DNA from: Treponema sp.
Lineage (GTDB): Bacteria; Spirochaetota; Spirochaetia; Treponematales; Treponemataceae
Assembly: GCA_024402475.1 (NCBI GenBank)
Contig: JAKSTQ010000009.1
Coordinates: 1 to 64,000, forward strand
Direction: 5' to 3'
Length of the DNA stretch: 64,000 nucleotides
The notes beneath the pieces were generated by a model that was not told the DNA's origin, ran no database searches, and saw nothing but the letters and a program-made list of their open reading frames with translations. Position numbers and translations under genes: made by a program. Of this stretch, positions 43,538 through 53,086 are shown one piece after another (within the stretch, counting starts at the first letter, position 1; each line of letters begins with the position of its first letter).

Positions 43538-44554
43538 ATGAAACTTTTTAATCGAGCAGTTGTTATTTTAATGAGTACTGCATGTCTTATTTTTGCTTCG
43601 TGCAAAACTATGGCTTTGAATGCAGTTTCAAGTGGACTTGCCGGATCTGATAAAAAAGGTGTTCCTGCAAAGGTTAAGCCGGATGCACCGGATCCTATGA
43701 TGGCATTTATGGGTGAAGAAGATCCTGTTATTGTAAAGGAAGTTCTTCCTACACTGGTAAAGATCTATGAAATCATGCACATTGAAAACCCTACACATCA
43801 GGGTAATACAATTATGTGCGGTACATTGAACGTTATGTATGCCAATCTTTGTGTTCAGCAGGATGCGGATGCCATGACAGATCCTCGTCTTCTTGATATG
43901 CAGGTAGAAGAATATAACCGTGCCAAATATCACTATCTTAAAGGCCGTGATCTTATTTTCTCCTGCTTTGAAGAACGATGGCCTGGATTTACAAAAGCAA
44001 TTCTCGGTTCTGACGAAGAAGCATATAAAAAAATGGCAGCAAAGATTACAGCAAATGATGTAACTGCTGCTTACTGGGCATGTGCAGGGTTCTTTGCATC
44101 TTTTGCACTTGATCCGCTTGACTCGGATGCTATCGGATGTCTTAAGGGACATCTTGCAATTCTTGAAAGAGCAGCTGAACTTGCTCCTGAATACAGTAAT
44201 GGTTCCATCTGGGACGTTATGTGTCAGGTATATGCAGCTGCACCAATGGATTTTGGCGGTGACATGGACCGTGCTGTTTTCTGCTACAACAAAGCGCAGG
44301 AAGTAGCAAAAGGAAAATCTGCGGGGCTTTACCTTACTTATGCAGAAACTTTCTGTAAGCCGGAAGGTGACAAAAAGGCTTTTGTTGATGCACTTGAAAA
44401 GGCTCTTGCAATTGATCCTAAAGCTGATCCGTCAAATACTCTTATGACTGTTATCAGTCAGAAAAAGGCAAAACGCCTTATGGCTCACCTTGATGACTAT
44501 TTTATTGATTGGGGTGATGAAGAAGACGAAGAAAACTCGTCAGACTTTGAATAA
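43538..44554 (+). CDS. tatT: TPR lipoprotein TatT, partner of a TRAP transporter
   Basis: TatT is the tetratricopeptide lipoprotein that trimerises and binds the substrate-binding protein TatP in treponemal TRAP systems (T. pallidum Tp0956). The 338 residues from the ATG at 43538 have a signal peptide with lipobox ('LIFASC', Cys about residue 19) and helical TPR-like repeats throughout. One is around 'AVFCYNKAQEVAKGKSAGLYLTYAETFC'. A very acidic tail ('DWGDEEDEENSSDFE') ends it. An earlier in-frame ATG at 43484 falls upstream of the promoter. tatP follows 22 bp later. Confidence 0.9.
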   Translation: MKLFNRAVVILMSTACLIFASCKTMALNAVSSGLAGSDKKGVPAKVKPDAPDPMMAFMGEEDPVIVKEVLPTLVKIYEIMHIENPTHQGNTIMCGTLNVMYANLCVQQDADAMTDPRLLDMQVEEYNRAKYHYLKGRDLIFSCFEERWPGFTKAILGSDEEAYKKMAAKITANDVTAAYWACAGFFASFALDPLDSDAIGCLKGHLAILERAAELAPEYSNGSIWDVMCQVYAAAPMDFGGDMDRAVFCYNKAQEVAKGKSAGLYLTYAETFCKPEGDKKAFVDALEKALAIDPKADPSNTLMTVISQKKAKRLMAHLDDYFIDWGDEEDEENSSDFE

Positions 44555-44576
44555 AATCCTTTAGGAGGGGTTTCGT

Positions 44577-45611
44577 ATGAAAATGACAAAGAAATTTGCT
44601 GCAATCGTTGTATCAGTTCTTTCTGTTTCTGCTGTATTTGCACAGACAAGAACAATCAAAATTGCATCTGTAGCACCTGCTCGTTCTTCATGGGACGTTC
44701 AGCAGCGTACAATTGCCAAAGAATGGGCAGAAATTACAAACGGTGAAATTTCACTTCAGTTTATGAATGCTGATGCAATGGGTGGAGAAGCTGGTGTTGT
44801 TAAAAAGCTTAATTCAGTTCGCCCTGGACAGAAAGCTCCTATTGGCGGTGCAATCTTTACTTCTCTTGGTGTTTCAAACCTTGAACCAAGATCAAATGTA
44901 ATGACACTCTGTGCACCATTCCTTTTCCGTAATCAGAATGAACTTAATGCTGTTCTTACAAAATTCACACCTGAAATGCAGCAGCCTCTTCTTGAAAAAG
45001 GCTATGTAGTTCTCGGATGGTTCAACGTAGGATGGGCTTACTTCTTTACTTCTGAACCTGCAAAGACACCTGCTGATCTTAAAAAACTTAAGCTTGCTGT
45101 AGGCGGTCTTACTTCTCCAGCACTTGCAAATGCTTTCAAATCTGCTGGATTCTTGACACAGAACGTACCTGCTGACAAATACATGTCTGCAATTACAAAC
45201 GGTGATATTCAGGGACTTTTCACAATTCCTATGTACGCTTATGCTGCAGGTTATTGTAAGACTCTTGATAACGTAATCAATATTCCTCTTGCACCTGTAA
45301 TGGTAACAATGGTTATGTCAAAGGAAGAATGGGATTCAATTCCAGACAAGTATAAACCAGCTCTCATGGAAAGTATCAAACGCGCTGAAGCAACATTCGT
45401 TCGTGACCAGAAGCGTAATGATGCAAACTATCTTGCACGCTGTAAGCAGCAGGGATGTGTTTCTTTTGATCCTACACCTGCAGAACGCCAGTTGTGGGAA
45501 GATCAGTTCAAGAAAGATATGCCACATATGTATTCAGGATCAAATCCTGTTGTAAGCAAAGCACTTTATGACAAAATTGCTGCTTACCTTAAAAGTTATA
45601 GAGGTGAATAA
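44577..45611 (+). CDS. tatP: TRAP transporter substrate-binding protein TatP (DctP family)
   Basis: This is the periplasmic binding protein of a TRAP importer, which uses ion gradients to take up organic acids or, as proposed for T. pallidum Tp0957, hydrophobic ligands. The 344 residues start with a cleavable signal peptide (about 1-22, ending 'AVFA'). The DctP fold follows: 'IKIASVAPARSSWDVQQRTIAKEWAEIT' split over the first strand and helix, and 'LKKLKLAVGG'. A GGAGG-type site precedes the ATG. The ligand is unknown; coupling with TatT suggests it is not a simple dicarboxylate. Confidence 0.93.
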   Translation: MKMTKKFAAIVVSVLSVSAVFAQTRTIKIASVAPARSSWDVQQRTIAKEWAEITNGEISLQFMNADAMGGEAGVVKKLNSVRPGQKAPIGGAIFTSLGVSNLEPRSNVMTLCAPFLFRNQNELNAVLTKFTPEMQQPLLEKGYVVLGWFNVGWAYFFTSEPAKTPADLKKLKLAVGGLTSPALANAFKSAGFLTQNVPADKYMSAITNGDIQGLFTIPMYAYAAGYCKTLDNVINIPLAPVMVTMVMSKEEWDSIPDKYKPALMESIKRAEATFVRDQKRNDANYLARCKQQGCVSFDPTPAERQLWEDQFKKDMPHMYSGSNPVVSKALYDKIAAYLKSYRGE

Positions 45612-47666
45612 TTGAAAAACCCATTCAAGAACGAAGATGGAAAATTCTTTGCAAACGGCACAAGTAAACTTTCATTTATTGAAGATGTTTTTGCCTTTGG
45701 ATTGATTCTTTTACTTACAGTTTTTACTCTGGTTTTTAAGCTGGTTCAGGAAGACCTGCACCTTCAGATCAAGGACTCTGACCTTGTTCTGATTAACCTT
45801 GGTTTTATGTTTGCCTGCGTTGCCGGTATCATTACCTGGCGCGAAGACAAACATCTTAGCCTTGCAAGTATTACAGACAAACTTCCTGCAGGCGTTAAGA
45901 AAGTAATCGGCTGTATCTGTACAGCAATTGTTCCAATGGTTCTTACACAGCTTTTCTTTGTATCCCTTTGTGAACTTCTGAATCCTGATAACTATACTGG
46001 AAAAGTATGGTTCATTTCTGAAAGATTCTTCTTTTTCTTTATGCCTTTGTGTTACTTTGCAATGGTTGCAATGGTAATTTCTCATAAAGAAAACAGAATT
46101 GCTGCAATCGTCGGTCTTGTACTGGGTGTTATTACTTCTTTTACACCAATTACAGGAAGTATGTTCTATGTATTCGGAACAACTCCAGAGTCTGTTCCGT
46201 TTATGTACAAGCTTGGAGATTTGTGGAATGTCATCTGTGACAAGGCAATCTGGTACTTTGTAGTACTTCTTATTATCCTTGCATTTGCCGGTGTTCCTCT
46301 TTTTGTTGTAATCAGTGCAATTACTTATGTTCTGTTCTCAAAAGCAGGCGGAATTGTATCGATTATTTTTGAACAGGCTGCTTCTCAGTTCCTTAAACCG
46401 GATATTATTGCAATTCCTTTGTTTACAATTGCAGGTTATGTTCTGGCTCAGGGAAGTGCAGGTAAGCGCTTTGTTAATCTTTTTAACGCATTGTTCGGAT
46501 GGTTCAGGGGAGGAACTGTAGTTGCAACAGTTCTTGTAATTACATTCTTCTCTACATTTACAGGTGTTTCTGGTGTAACTATTCTTGCACTTGGTTCTCT
46601 TTTGTGCCTTATTCTTGTTGGGTCAGGTTACAATAAAGACAAGGCAGAATCTTTGATTACTTCAAGCGGTGCTCTTGGACTTTTGTTCCCGCCAAGTGTT
46701 GCAATCATTATGTATTACACTTCAAATGTTACAGTTATTGAACAGTTTGAACCTGGCTTTAACGTAATGAACCTCTTTGTTGCTGCCCTTATTCCTGGTT
46801 CAATTATGGCACTTGCCATGATCGTAATGGGAATTATTTATGACAAAAACAAGAGTCGTCCGAAATTTTCAGGGAAGGCAATTCTTACAGGATTTAAAGA
46901 CTGTGCATTTGAACTTTTGCTTCCTGTTTTAATCTGTCTTACATACTTTACTCAGATCTTTAACCTTTTCCAGGTTGCAGCATTTGCAGTATTGTATACA
47001 TTTATTCTTGAAACTTTTGTACGCCGTGACTTTACTCTGCGTAAGGCTGGCCGTGTAATTGCTGACAGTGTTCCTGTTTCTGGTGGTGTTCTTTTCATCA
47101 TTGCAGCAGCTTCTGCATTCTCATATTATCTTATGGATGCAAACGTTCCTGAACTTGTTACAGAATTCATTACAGCTCATGTTTCAAGTAAGTATGTATT
47201 CCTTATTCTTGTAAACCTTGTACTTCTTGTTGTTGGATGTCTGATGGATTTGTATTCTGCAATTCTCATCATTTCACCACTTCTGCTTTATGCAGGAACA
47301 GCATTCGGTATTCCGGTAGTTCAGTCTGCCGTAATCTTCCTTATGAACCTTTCTATTGGATTCTTGACACCGCCTGTTGGAATGGACCTTTTCATTTCTT
47401 CTTATGCTTTCAAGAAACCTGTATCAAAGGTAATCAAGGGTGTAATGCCATTCCTTTGTGTTCAGCTTGTAGTACTTATGCTGGTAACTTATGTTCCTGC
47501 TTTTACAACATGTCTTTTGCCTGAAGATGCATCTGGTAATGTAGAACAGGAAGCAGATGTTCCGGGAGTAGAAGATGACTTTGATGATTCATTTGATTAT
47601 GAATCGGACTACAGTGATGCTGACTCTTTTGATGCTGCTGCAGTAGATGAAAATCCTGCACTGTAA
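45612..47666 (+). CDS. Fused TRAP transporter permease TatQM (DctQ-DctM)
   Basis: This is the inner-membrane part of the TRAP importer. In its 684 residues a small DctQ-like four-helix section (about 20-220) is fused to a large DctM section (about 225-635) with the typical 'GVSGVTILALGSLL' and 'LGLLFPPSVAIIMYYT' helix-break motifs. It begins with TTG one base after the tatP stop. After the last helix comes a cytosolic or periplasmic acidic tail of about 45 residues ('EDDFDDSFDYESDYSDADS'), which DctM proteins normally lack. Confidence 0.93.
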   Translation: MKNPFKNEDGKFFANGTSKLSFIEDVFAFGLILLLTVFTLVFKLVQEDLHLQIKDSDLVLINLGFMFACVAGIITWREDKHLSLASITDKLPAGVKKVIGCICTAIVPMVLTQLFFVSLCELLNPDNYTGKVWFISERFFFFFMPLCYFAMVAMVISHKENRIAAIVGLVLGVITSFTPITGSMFYVFGTTPESVPFMYKLGDLWNVICDKAIWYFVVLLIILAFAGVPLFVVISAITYVLFSKAGGIVSIIFEQAASQFLKPDIIAIPLFTIAGYVLAQGSAGKRFVNLFNALFGWFRGGTVVATVLVITFFSTFTGVSGVTILALGSLLCLILVGSGYNKDKAESLITSSGALGLLFPPSVAIIMYYTSNVTVIEQFEPGFNVMNLFVAALIPGSIMALAMIVMGIIYDKNKSRPKFSGKAILTGFKDCAFELLLPVLICLTYFTQIFNLFQVAAFAVLYTFILETFVRRDFTLRKAGRVIADSVPVSGGVLFIIAAASAFSYYLMDANVPELVTEFITAHVSSKYVFLILVNLVLLVVGCLMDLYSAILIISPLLLYAGTAFGIPVVQSAVIFLMNLSIGFLTPPVGMDLFISSYAFKKPVSKVIKGVMPFLCVQLVVLMLVTYVPAFTTCLLPEDASGNVEQEADVPGVEDDFDDSFDYESDYSDADSFDAAAVDENPAL

Positions 47667-47682
47667 CTGACTATAAGGTAAG

Positions 47683-49089
47683 ATGAAAAAATCTTATTTA
47701 CAGATGGTTACGGTTTTAATTGCCGTAACCATTTTTTGTTCATGTTCAAATCCCTCTAAAAAAATTACTCAAAAAGAAATTGCAATGCATAAAAATGCGC
47801 AGTGTCTTTACGAGGATTTATTAAAAGATAAAAAGCTTAAGTTTGAAGCAATTAAAAAATTTGCTGATTCACTTACACTTGAAGAAAAACTTTCACAGGT
47901 ATTTTTAATTAATCTTGAAAGTGATACAAAGTTTCTGCCCGTTGAATGGTATGATTCAAACGGTACTAAAAAAACTTTGATGCCTGCAGGATATATTTTC
48001 TTTTCTTATAATATCAGTAACGATCCTGAAAAAGTCATTGCATTCACCAGGGATATTAAAACTCATGCAATTAAACAGAGAACTATTGTTCCTTTTTTGA
48101 GTGTTGACAGCGAAGGCGGATATGTAAACCGTCTGCGTAATCTTGCAGGTCCAATGCCCGAAAACAAGCGTGTTTCTCATTGTCTTGACTATAAAAAAGC
48201 ATTTGAGTTTTATGACCTTTTTGCAAAACAGTTTAAGTCTCTTGGTTTTGACCTGAACCTTGCACCTGTATGTGAAGTTGAAACAGAAAATAATAAAGAT
48301 TTTCTTGACGGAAGAAGTTATGGTAATGCAGACCAGGTTTTAAAATATGGTGCAGCTGCAATAAATGCTTACCATAAGAATAAGGTTGGAGTAGTACTTA
48401 AACATTTTCCGGGTAATTCAAATACTGATCCTCACATCGGTCTTCCTCAGATTGATATGACAGAAAAAGAATTTAATGAAATTCAGACTGTGTTCAATGA
48501 CCTTGCATCTTATCAGGCAGAAATGATTCTTATGAGCCATGCTGTGGTTCCTGCTTTTGATAAAACTCCAGGCGATTTAAGCAAATTCTGGATTAACGAT
48601 ATTCTTGTAAATAAAATGGGATACCAGGGTATCGTTCTTTCTGATGATATTTTTATGGATGCACTTTATGCTAACGGGTATCCGCCAAAAGTTGCAGTAA
48701 AGATGGCTATTGAAGCCGGAATAAACTGCATTATGATTTCAGAAAAAAAGTTCGGTAAGCAGATGGAAATTCTTAAAGAAATCTGTCTTGAAGATCCGGC
48801 TTTTATGCAGAAAGTAAATAACAGCGTTTATAAAATGCTTGAATATAAAGCTGCATCTGATCTTTTGCCGCTTGTGTATCATGACGGGCAGTATCATATA
48901 ATTACTCATCTGTTTAAAGGCGAACCTCCAAGATTAGATGAAATCTCACCATATGATGATCCGCTGTTTGAATTTAATGATTCCCGTGCAAAAGCTGTTG
49001 AGTTTTATAAACAGAACTTTTTTGATGTAGATAGTGATGAAGAACGTCTGACAGGTATTAAAATGCCAGAAGATAAAAGGGCACAGTAA
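47683..49089 (+). CDS. NagZ-like GH3 lipoprotein (putative beta-N-acetylhexosaminidase)
   Basis: This is probably a periplasmic GH3 glycosidase removing beta-linked GlcNAc, for example in peptidoglycan recycling. The 468 residues begin with a signal peptide and lipobox ('IFCSC', Cys about 22). The barrel shows 'LSVDSEGGYVNRLRNL' and the NagZ hallmark 'KHFPGNSNTDPHIGLP' (about 250-265), followed by 'MSHAVVPAFD' and 'IVLSDDIFMDAL' with the nucleophile Asp. Standard NagZ has 'KHFPGHG'; here an Asn replaces the His. It lies 16 bp after the TRAP genes and 0 bp before the methyltransferase, so it may be co-transcribed. Confidence 0.85.
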   Translation: MKKSYLQMVTVLIAVTIFCSCSNPSKKITQKEIAMHKNAQCLYEDLLKDKKLKFEAIKKFADSLTLEEKLSQVFLINLESDTKFLPVEWYDSNGTKKTLMPAGYIFFSYNISNDPEKVIAFTRDIKTHAIKQRTIVPFLSVDSEGGYVNRLRNLAGPMPENKRVSHCLDYKKAFEFYDLFAKQFKSLGFDLNLAPVCEVETENNKDFLDGRSYGNADQVLKYGAAAINAYHKNKVGVVLKHFPGNSNTDPHIGLPQIDMTEKEFNEIQTVFNDLASYQAEMILMSHAVVPAFDKTPGDLSKFWINDILVNKMGYQGIVLSDDIFMDALYANGYPPKVAVKMAIEAGINCIMISEKKFGKQMEILKEICLEDPAFMQKVNNSVYKMLEYKAASDLLPLVYHDGQYHIITHLFKGEPPRLDEISPYDDPLFEFNDSRAKAVEFYKQNFFDVDSDEERLTGIKMPEDKRAQ

Positions 49090-49922
49090 TGGCAAAGAAA
49101 AAAGATGATTTGACTCACGGAGCCCCGGGCTTTGATCTTTATTACAGTAAAGAATATGGAGAACGCTGGACTGCATTAAAAGAAAGTCTTGCACAGGAAA
49201 GTTCGCCTGTTTCTTATTGTGTGGACAAAGAATGCAGAACATATTTTTTGGACAGCGCAAGTATTCTTGCGGCAGGCTGTCTTCCTCTTAGCGGTGCAAA
49301 GAATATCCTTGATATGTGTGCTGCTCCCGGCGGAAAAACTTTGGTTCTTGCATCTTTAATGGATCAAGACGCAGAACTTTTGTCCAATGAAAGATCTTTT
49401 GACCGAAAACAGCGCCTTGTTAAAGTTTGTGACGAGCATCTTCCTCAATCAATCAGAGAACGGATCAAAATCAGCTGTCAGGATGCTGCCGTTATGTGTA
49501 CAAAAAACGGTGAGATTTTTGATGCAATTCTTCTGGATGCACCGTGTTCAAGTGAACGCCATGTTCTTGCGGATCCTAAATATCTTGATCAGTGGACTCC
49601 CGCAAGAATCAAGACTCTTGCAATGACTCAATGGTCAATTCTTTCCAGCGGCTGGAGAATGCTTAAACCAGGCGGTTATATGGTTTATTCAACCTGCGCA
49701 CTTGCCAATGCAGAAAATGATGGCGTTATCGAACGACTTTTAAAGAAATTTGACAATGCCAGTGTAATTCAGGACTTTACTTTTAACGAAAATATCAGAA
49801 AATTTACTGATTCTAAACTGCCTGTTCCTGTAAAAACAAAATACGGGAATGCAGTTTTACCTGATGTGAATGACAACTGCGGACCTATATATTTTTGTGT
49901 AATTCATAAGGTAGACAAATAA
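49089..49922 (+). CDS. RsmB/NOP2/Sun-family RNA cytosine-C5 methyltransferase, short form
   Basis: This is an SAM-dependent methyltransferase making m5C in rRNA or tRNA. The 277 residues contain the motif I loop 'CAAPGGKTLVLASL' (about 78-91), 'ILLDAPCSSERHVL' with the PC catalytic cysteine and 'YSTCAL' with the second one (TC). It lacks the N-terminal NusB-like domain of RsmB, so it is closer to NSUN-type or YebU-core enzymes; the target is unknown. The ATG shares its A with the stop codon of the upstream gene, indicating tight translational coupling. Confidence 0.9.
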   Translation: MAKKKDDLTHGAPGFDLYYSKEYGERWTALKESLAQESSPVSYCVDKECRTYFLDSASILAAGCLPLSGAKNILDMCAAPGGKTLVLASLMDQDAELLSNERSFDRKQRLVKVCDEHLPQSIRERIKISCQDAAVMCTKNGEIFDAILLDAPCSSERHVLADPKYLDQWTPARIKTLAMTQWSILSSGWRMLKPGGYMVYSTCALANAENDGVIERLLKKFDNASVIQDFTFNENIRKFTDSKLPVPVKTKYGNAVLPDVNDNCGPIYFCVIHKVDK

Positions 49923-49998
49923 TTTTTTAATGTATATAATTATTTAGTTATTTTCTATTAACCATAATTCTAATGCAACTAAATCGCAGGATTTAACT

Positions 49999-51234
49999 AT
50001 GAAATTGACGAGAGAACAGAAATTACAGAGTGTTATTGAGATTGAAAAGTCTCTGGGAGAAATTCAGGACGTTGACGTACTTCTTGAACGTATTCTTACA
50101 GAAGCCCGGGCAATTGTTAAGGCAGACGCAGGTTCAATTTATGTAGTTGACGGCACAAACCTTAAAATTAAATATGCTCAGAACGATACTCAGTTAAAAG
50201 CATTGAGTCCTGGTGAAAAAATTCCTTATACATGTTTCTCTTTCCCAATCAATGAAAAATCAATTTCAGGTTATGTTGCAGTTTCTGGCAAGCCTTTGAA
50301 TATTCCAGATGCATATGCAATTCCGGAAAACTGTCCTTATAAATTCAATACAACTTCTGATAAAACTACAGAATACAGAACAAAGTCAATTTTTACATAT
50401 CCGTTAAAAACACCAAACGGAAGACTTCTTGGAATTCTTCAGGTTATTAATGCGCAGAATGATGACGGTGAAGTAGTTGAATTTGATTCTGATGCAGTTC
50501 TTTTTGTTGAACATTTTGCTCAGAGTGCTATCCGTGCTCTTGAAAACGCATACCTGACAAGTAATATGGTTCGCCGTATGCTTAAAATGGCAGAATTCCG
50601 TGATCCAAAAGAAACTTATCATCATGTTGAACGCGTATCAAACTTTGCGCTTGAAATTTATGACCGCTGGGCTTATAACCATAATATTCCGGCAGAAGAA
50701 TCACATAAATTCCGTGATGCACTTAAGATTGCTGCAAAGTTCCACGATGTAGGTAAGGTTGGAATTTCTGACGTTATTCTTAAAAAGAAATATCCTCGTT
50801 TTACTCCAGAAGAACGCTCTATCATGCAGGGACATACCTGTATTGGAGCCGATCTTTTTGATCCGCCAGAATCGTTCCTTGACATAATGTGCCGTGATAT
50901 TGCTTTGTATCACCATGAACGCTGGGACGGCGGAGAAACTGGTTATCCTGGAACAGTTGATTTCAAGAATTTTGTTATCGGTGAACCATTGCAGATGGTA
51001 AAACCGCTTAAAGGTGAAGATATTCCGCTTTCTGCACGCATTGTTGCTGTTGCTGATGTATTTGACGCATTGAGCCACAAACGCTGTTATAAAGATGCAT
51101 GGAAGATTGATGATGCCTTTACAGAAATTCAGGAAAGTTCAGGACAGCATTTTGATCCAGAAGTTGTTCTTGCCTTTATGCAGGTAAAAGACCGTATTTC
51201 TGCAATTCAGCTTGCTTTTGCTGACGAAGACTAG
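49999..51234 (+). CDS. GAF plus HD-GYP domain protein (putative c-di-GMP phosphodiesterase)
   Basis: This protein probably hydrolyses cyclic di-GMP in response to a ligand bound by its GAF domain. The 411 residues divide into an N-terminal GAF domain (about 20-180, 'ILTEARAIVKADAGSIYVVD' split over the first helix and strand) and an HD-GYP domain (about 200-400). That domain shows 'HHVERVS', 'KFHDVGKVGI' (HD pair), 'GHTCIGADL', 'YHHERWDGGETGYPG' (the GYP motif intact) and 'VADVFDALSHKRCYK'. No membrane helix is present, so it is cytosolic. It stands alone with an AGGAT site before the ATG. Confidence 0.92.
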   Translation: MKLTREQKLQSVIEIEKSLGEIQDVDVLLERILTEARAIVKADAGSIYVVDGTNLKIKYAQNDTQLKALSPGEKIPYTCFSFPINEKSISGYVAVSGKPLNIPDAYAIPENCPYKFNTTSDKTTEYRTKSIFTYPLKTPNGRLLGILQVINAQNDDGEVVEFDSDAVLFVEHFAQSAIRALENAYLTSNMVRRMLKMAEFRDPKETYHHVERVSNFALEIYDRWAYNHNIPAEESHKFRDALKIAAKFHDVGKVGISDVILKKKYPRFTPEERSIMQGHTCIGADLFDPPESFLDIMCRDIALYHHERWDGGETGYPGTVDFKNFVIGEPLQMVKPLKGEDIPLSARIVAVADVFDALSHKRCYKDAWKIDDAFTEIQESSGQHFDPEVVLAFMQVKDRISAIQLAFADED

Positions 51235-51236
51235 TT

Positions 51237-51719
51237 TTATTTACTGCTATCAGTTCTTGAACATCTGATAAGCCGGTGGATTTCTTTATCAAAACTGTTG
51301 GCAAAGCCTGCAAATTCTTTTGAAGAATAAGAATTTGCTTTAGGACCTGAAAGGCCAAGTGCATCAAGATCAAGACTGAAACTTCTGATACTCATTCTTT
51401 CTTTAATATTTTCTTTAGTCCAGACTGTACCGCGGTCATTAAGTACAGTTATCTGCTTTTGAACCAGCCGGTCTGCCAGCGGAATGTCCCTTGTAATGAC
51501 CATATCATTTTCTTTTGCATTTTGAACGATATAATCATCAGCTGCCTGGGGACAAGCGTCGCAGATAATCATTTTAGTTTTGCTGTTTGCATTTTCAAAG
51601 GGAATATTTTTATTTGCAACAAAGAATGCATCAAGCTGTAAAAGCCCTGCCATTTTTGCTACATGATTTTTTACAAGTTTAGGACAAGAATCTGCGTCAA
51701 TCCAGATAGTAACATTCAT
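51237..51719 (-). CDS. DUF188 (YaiI/YqxD) family protein
   Basis: The 160 residues match the DUF188 family, a PIN-like fold: 'MNVTIWIDADSCPKLVKNHV' at the N-terminus, 'ANKNIPFENANS', and 'NDMVITRDIPLADRLVQK' with conserved acidic and Arg residues. 'DRGTVWTKENIKERMS' follows. The family resembles NYN/PIN nucleases but the biochemical role is unknown. The gene follows zapA by 7 bp on the same strand and ends 2 bp from the convergent HD-GYP gene. Confidence 0.88.
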   Translation of the reverse strand: MNVTIWIDADSCPKLVKNHVAKMAGLLQLDAFFVANKNIPFENANSKTKMIICDACPQAADDYIVQNAKENDMVITRDIPLADRLVQKQITVLNDRGTVWTKENIKERMSIRSFSLDLDALGLSGPKANSYSSKEFAGFANSFDKEIHRLIRCSRTDSSK

Positions 51720-51726
51720 AAGTGGA

Positions 51727-52026
51727 TTACAGAACCTTTTCTATTTTGGAAATCAATTCTTTTGTAATACGATCAGTTATTTCATCAGACTTAGTGTCTG
51801 TTTTCTGTTCAAGGCGAATATTACGTTCTTTTTCTTTATAAAGTTCATCACAGATCAAAATGCCTGCAAGAACTGCAATCTGTGTCGGGTCTTTTAATCC
51901 GTCCTGTTTACGGATAGTTTCGCAGATACCTTTGTAGTATTGCAATAATGAGTTAAGGTAATCTGGATTTTCGTCTGCCTGGATTGCAAAAGATGTTCCA
52001 AGAACATTAATTTCTAACTTTGCCAT
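51727..52026 (-). CDS. zapA: Cell division protein ZapA
   Basis: ZapA binds and bundles FtsZ filaments at the division site. The 99 residues show the family start 'KLEINVLGTSFAIQADENPDYLNSLLQYY' (split: beta hairpin then helix) and the conserved 'DPTQIAVLAGILICDEL' helix, then a coiled coil. It begins 5 bp after a coiled-coil protein of ZapB-like shape and lies at the end of the infC-rpmI-rplT stretch. Confidence 0.9.
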   Translation of the reverse strand: MAKLEINVLGTSFAIQADENPDYLNSLLQYYKGICETIRKQDGLKDPTQIAVLAGILICDELYKEKERNIRLEQKTDTKSDEITDRITKELISKIEKVL

Positions 52027-52031
52027 AAGGT

Positions 52032-52712
52032 TTAGAAGATATCGTATTTTTCTGGTGTGTCATCAGCGGGTTCTTCTTCCATGTCGTCAAACATGGCTGG
52101 AGCTTCTATATCTGATGAATCGGTAACTGGAACTTCAATTTCTGAAGGAATATTGTTGCTGTCAAAAATCTTCTGTAAAGCTTCTTCTTCTGTCTGAGGA
52201 ATTTCAGGTTCTTCTATTGATTCTTCGATTGTGTTTTCAGTAGAATCTGTAATTTCTGGTTCAATTGAATTTTCAGAAGGTTCCTGATTTACAGCAATTT
52301 CTGTTTCTGCCTGGACTGGGGTCTGGTTTACAGCAACTTCTGGTGCTGAAACTTCTGTTTCTGCCTGGATAGGGTTCTGACTGATATTTTCAGTCTGGAA
52401 ATCCTGTGACTGTGGTTTAAAATTATTAACCGGCTGGGAAGGGGATGGAACTGATTCAGCTTCTGCATTAACAGTAACTGAACCAGTTGAATCTACACAA
52501 CTCAACCGGTCAATTGTTTTTGAGATGCTGTCTTCGATCTTTTTTTCTTCTGCTGTATGGGTAGCAAGTAGCTCCGTATTTTCAGAAAGCGCATTTGTGA
52601 GCCCTGAACATTTACTCCGCAGAGCATCGTTTTCTGCTTTCAGCTGCACAATTTTCTGTACAGCGCTTTCTACCTTTTGCTGCAGGAGAAGAACCTGATC
52701 GATAGAAACCAT
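52032..52712 (-). CDS. Coiled-coil protein with acidic repeat tail, ZapB-like position
   Basis: I do not recognise a named family. The 226 residues start with a 65-residue coiled coil ('LLLQQKVESAVQKIVQLKAEN') that resembles ZapB-type divisome proteins. A second charged helix is followed by a long disordered Glu/Pro/Thr/Gln-rich region with imperfect repeats (two 'VQAETE/IQAETE' units with 'VAVNQ'), ending 'DTPEKYDIF'. It lies 2 bp after rplT and 5 bp before zapA. A role with ZapA in FtsZ-ring assembly is inferred from shape and position only. Confidence 0.6.
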   Translation of the reverse strand: MVSIDQVLLLQQKVESAVQKIVQLKAENDALRSKCSGLTNALSENTELLATHTAEEKKIEDSISKTIDRLSCVDSTGSVTVNAEAESVPSPSQPVNNFKPQSQDFQTENISQNPIQAETEVSAPEVAVNQTPVQAETEIAVNQEPSENSIEPEITDSTENTIEESIEEPEIPQTEEEALQKIFDSNNIPSEIEVPVTDSSDIEAPAMFDDMEEEPADDTPEKYDIF

Positions 52713-52714
52713 CT

Positions 52715-53074
52715 TTATGCCTCAAGTGCCTTCTTTGCTGCTTCTACAACTGCTTTGAATGCAACTGGGTCTTCGATTGCCATGTTAGACAAAGCTTTGC
52801 GGTTCAATGTGATACCAGCTTTGTTACAACCGTCGATAAAGCGTGAGTAAGACATACCTTCATCACGAACTGCTGCGTTGATACGAGCAATCCACAATGA
52901 GCGGAAGTTACCTTTGCGGTCACGACGATCTACATATGCGTGATCGAGTGCTTTTGTTACAGCGTCTTTTGCTGCACTATAGTTTGTTCCACGACGTCCT
53001 CTAAAGCCTTTTGCAAGCTTAAGGATCTTTGCGCGTCTATTATTACGTTTTGTTCCGTCTACTGCTCTTGACAT
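52715..53074 (-). CDS. rplT: Large ribosomal subunit protein bL20
   Basis: bL20 is an early 23S rRNA assembly protein. The 119 residues match the family: '[17 protein letters not shown]', '[25 protein letters not shown]' split across the helical region, and '[23 protein letters not shown]' at the end. It is in the universal infC-rpmI-rplT order. In E. coli bL20 represses its own operon; no matching structure was checked here. Confidence 0.98.
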   Translation of the reverse strand: MSRAVDGTKRNNRRAKILKLAKGFRGRRGTNYSAAKDAVTKALDHAYVDRRDRKGNFRSLWIARINAAVRDEGMSYSRFIDGCNKAGITLNRKALSNMAIEDPVAFKAVVEAAKKALEA

Positions 53075-53086
53075 TCTATTACCTCA

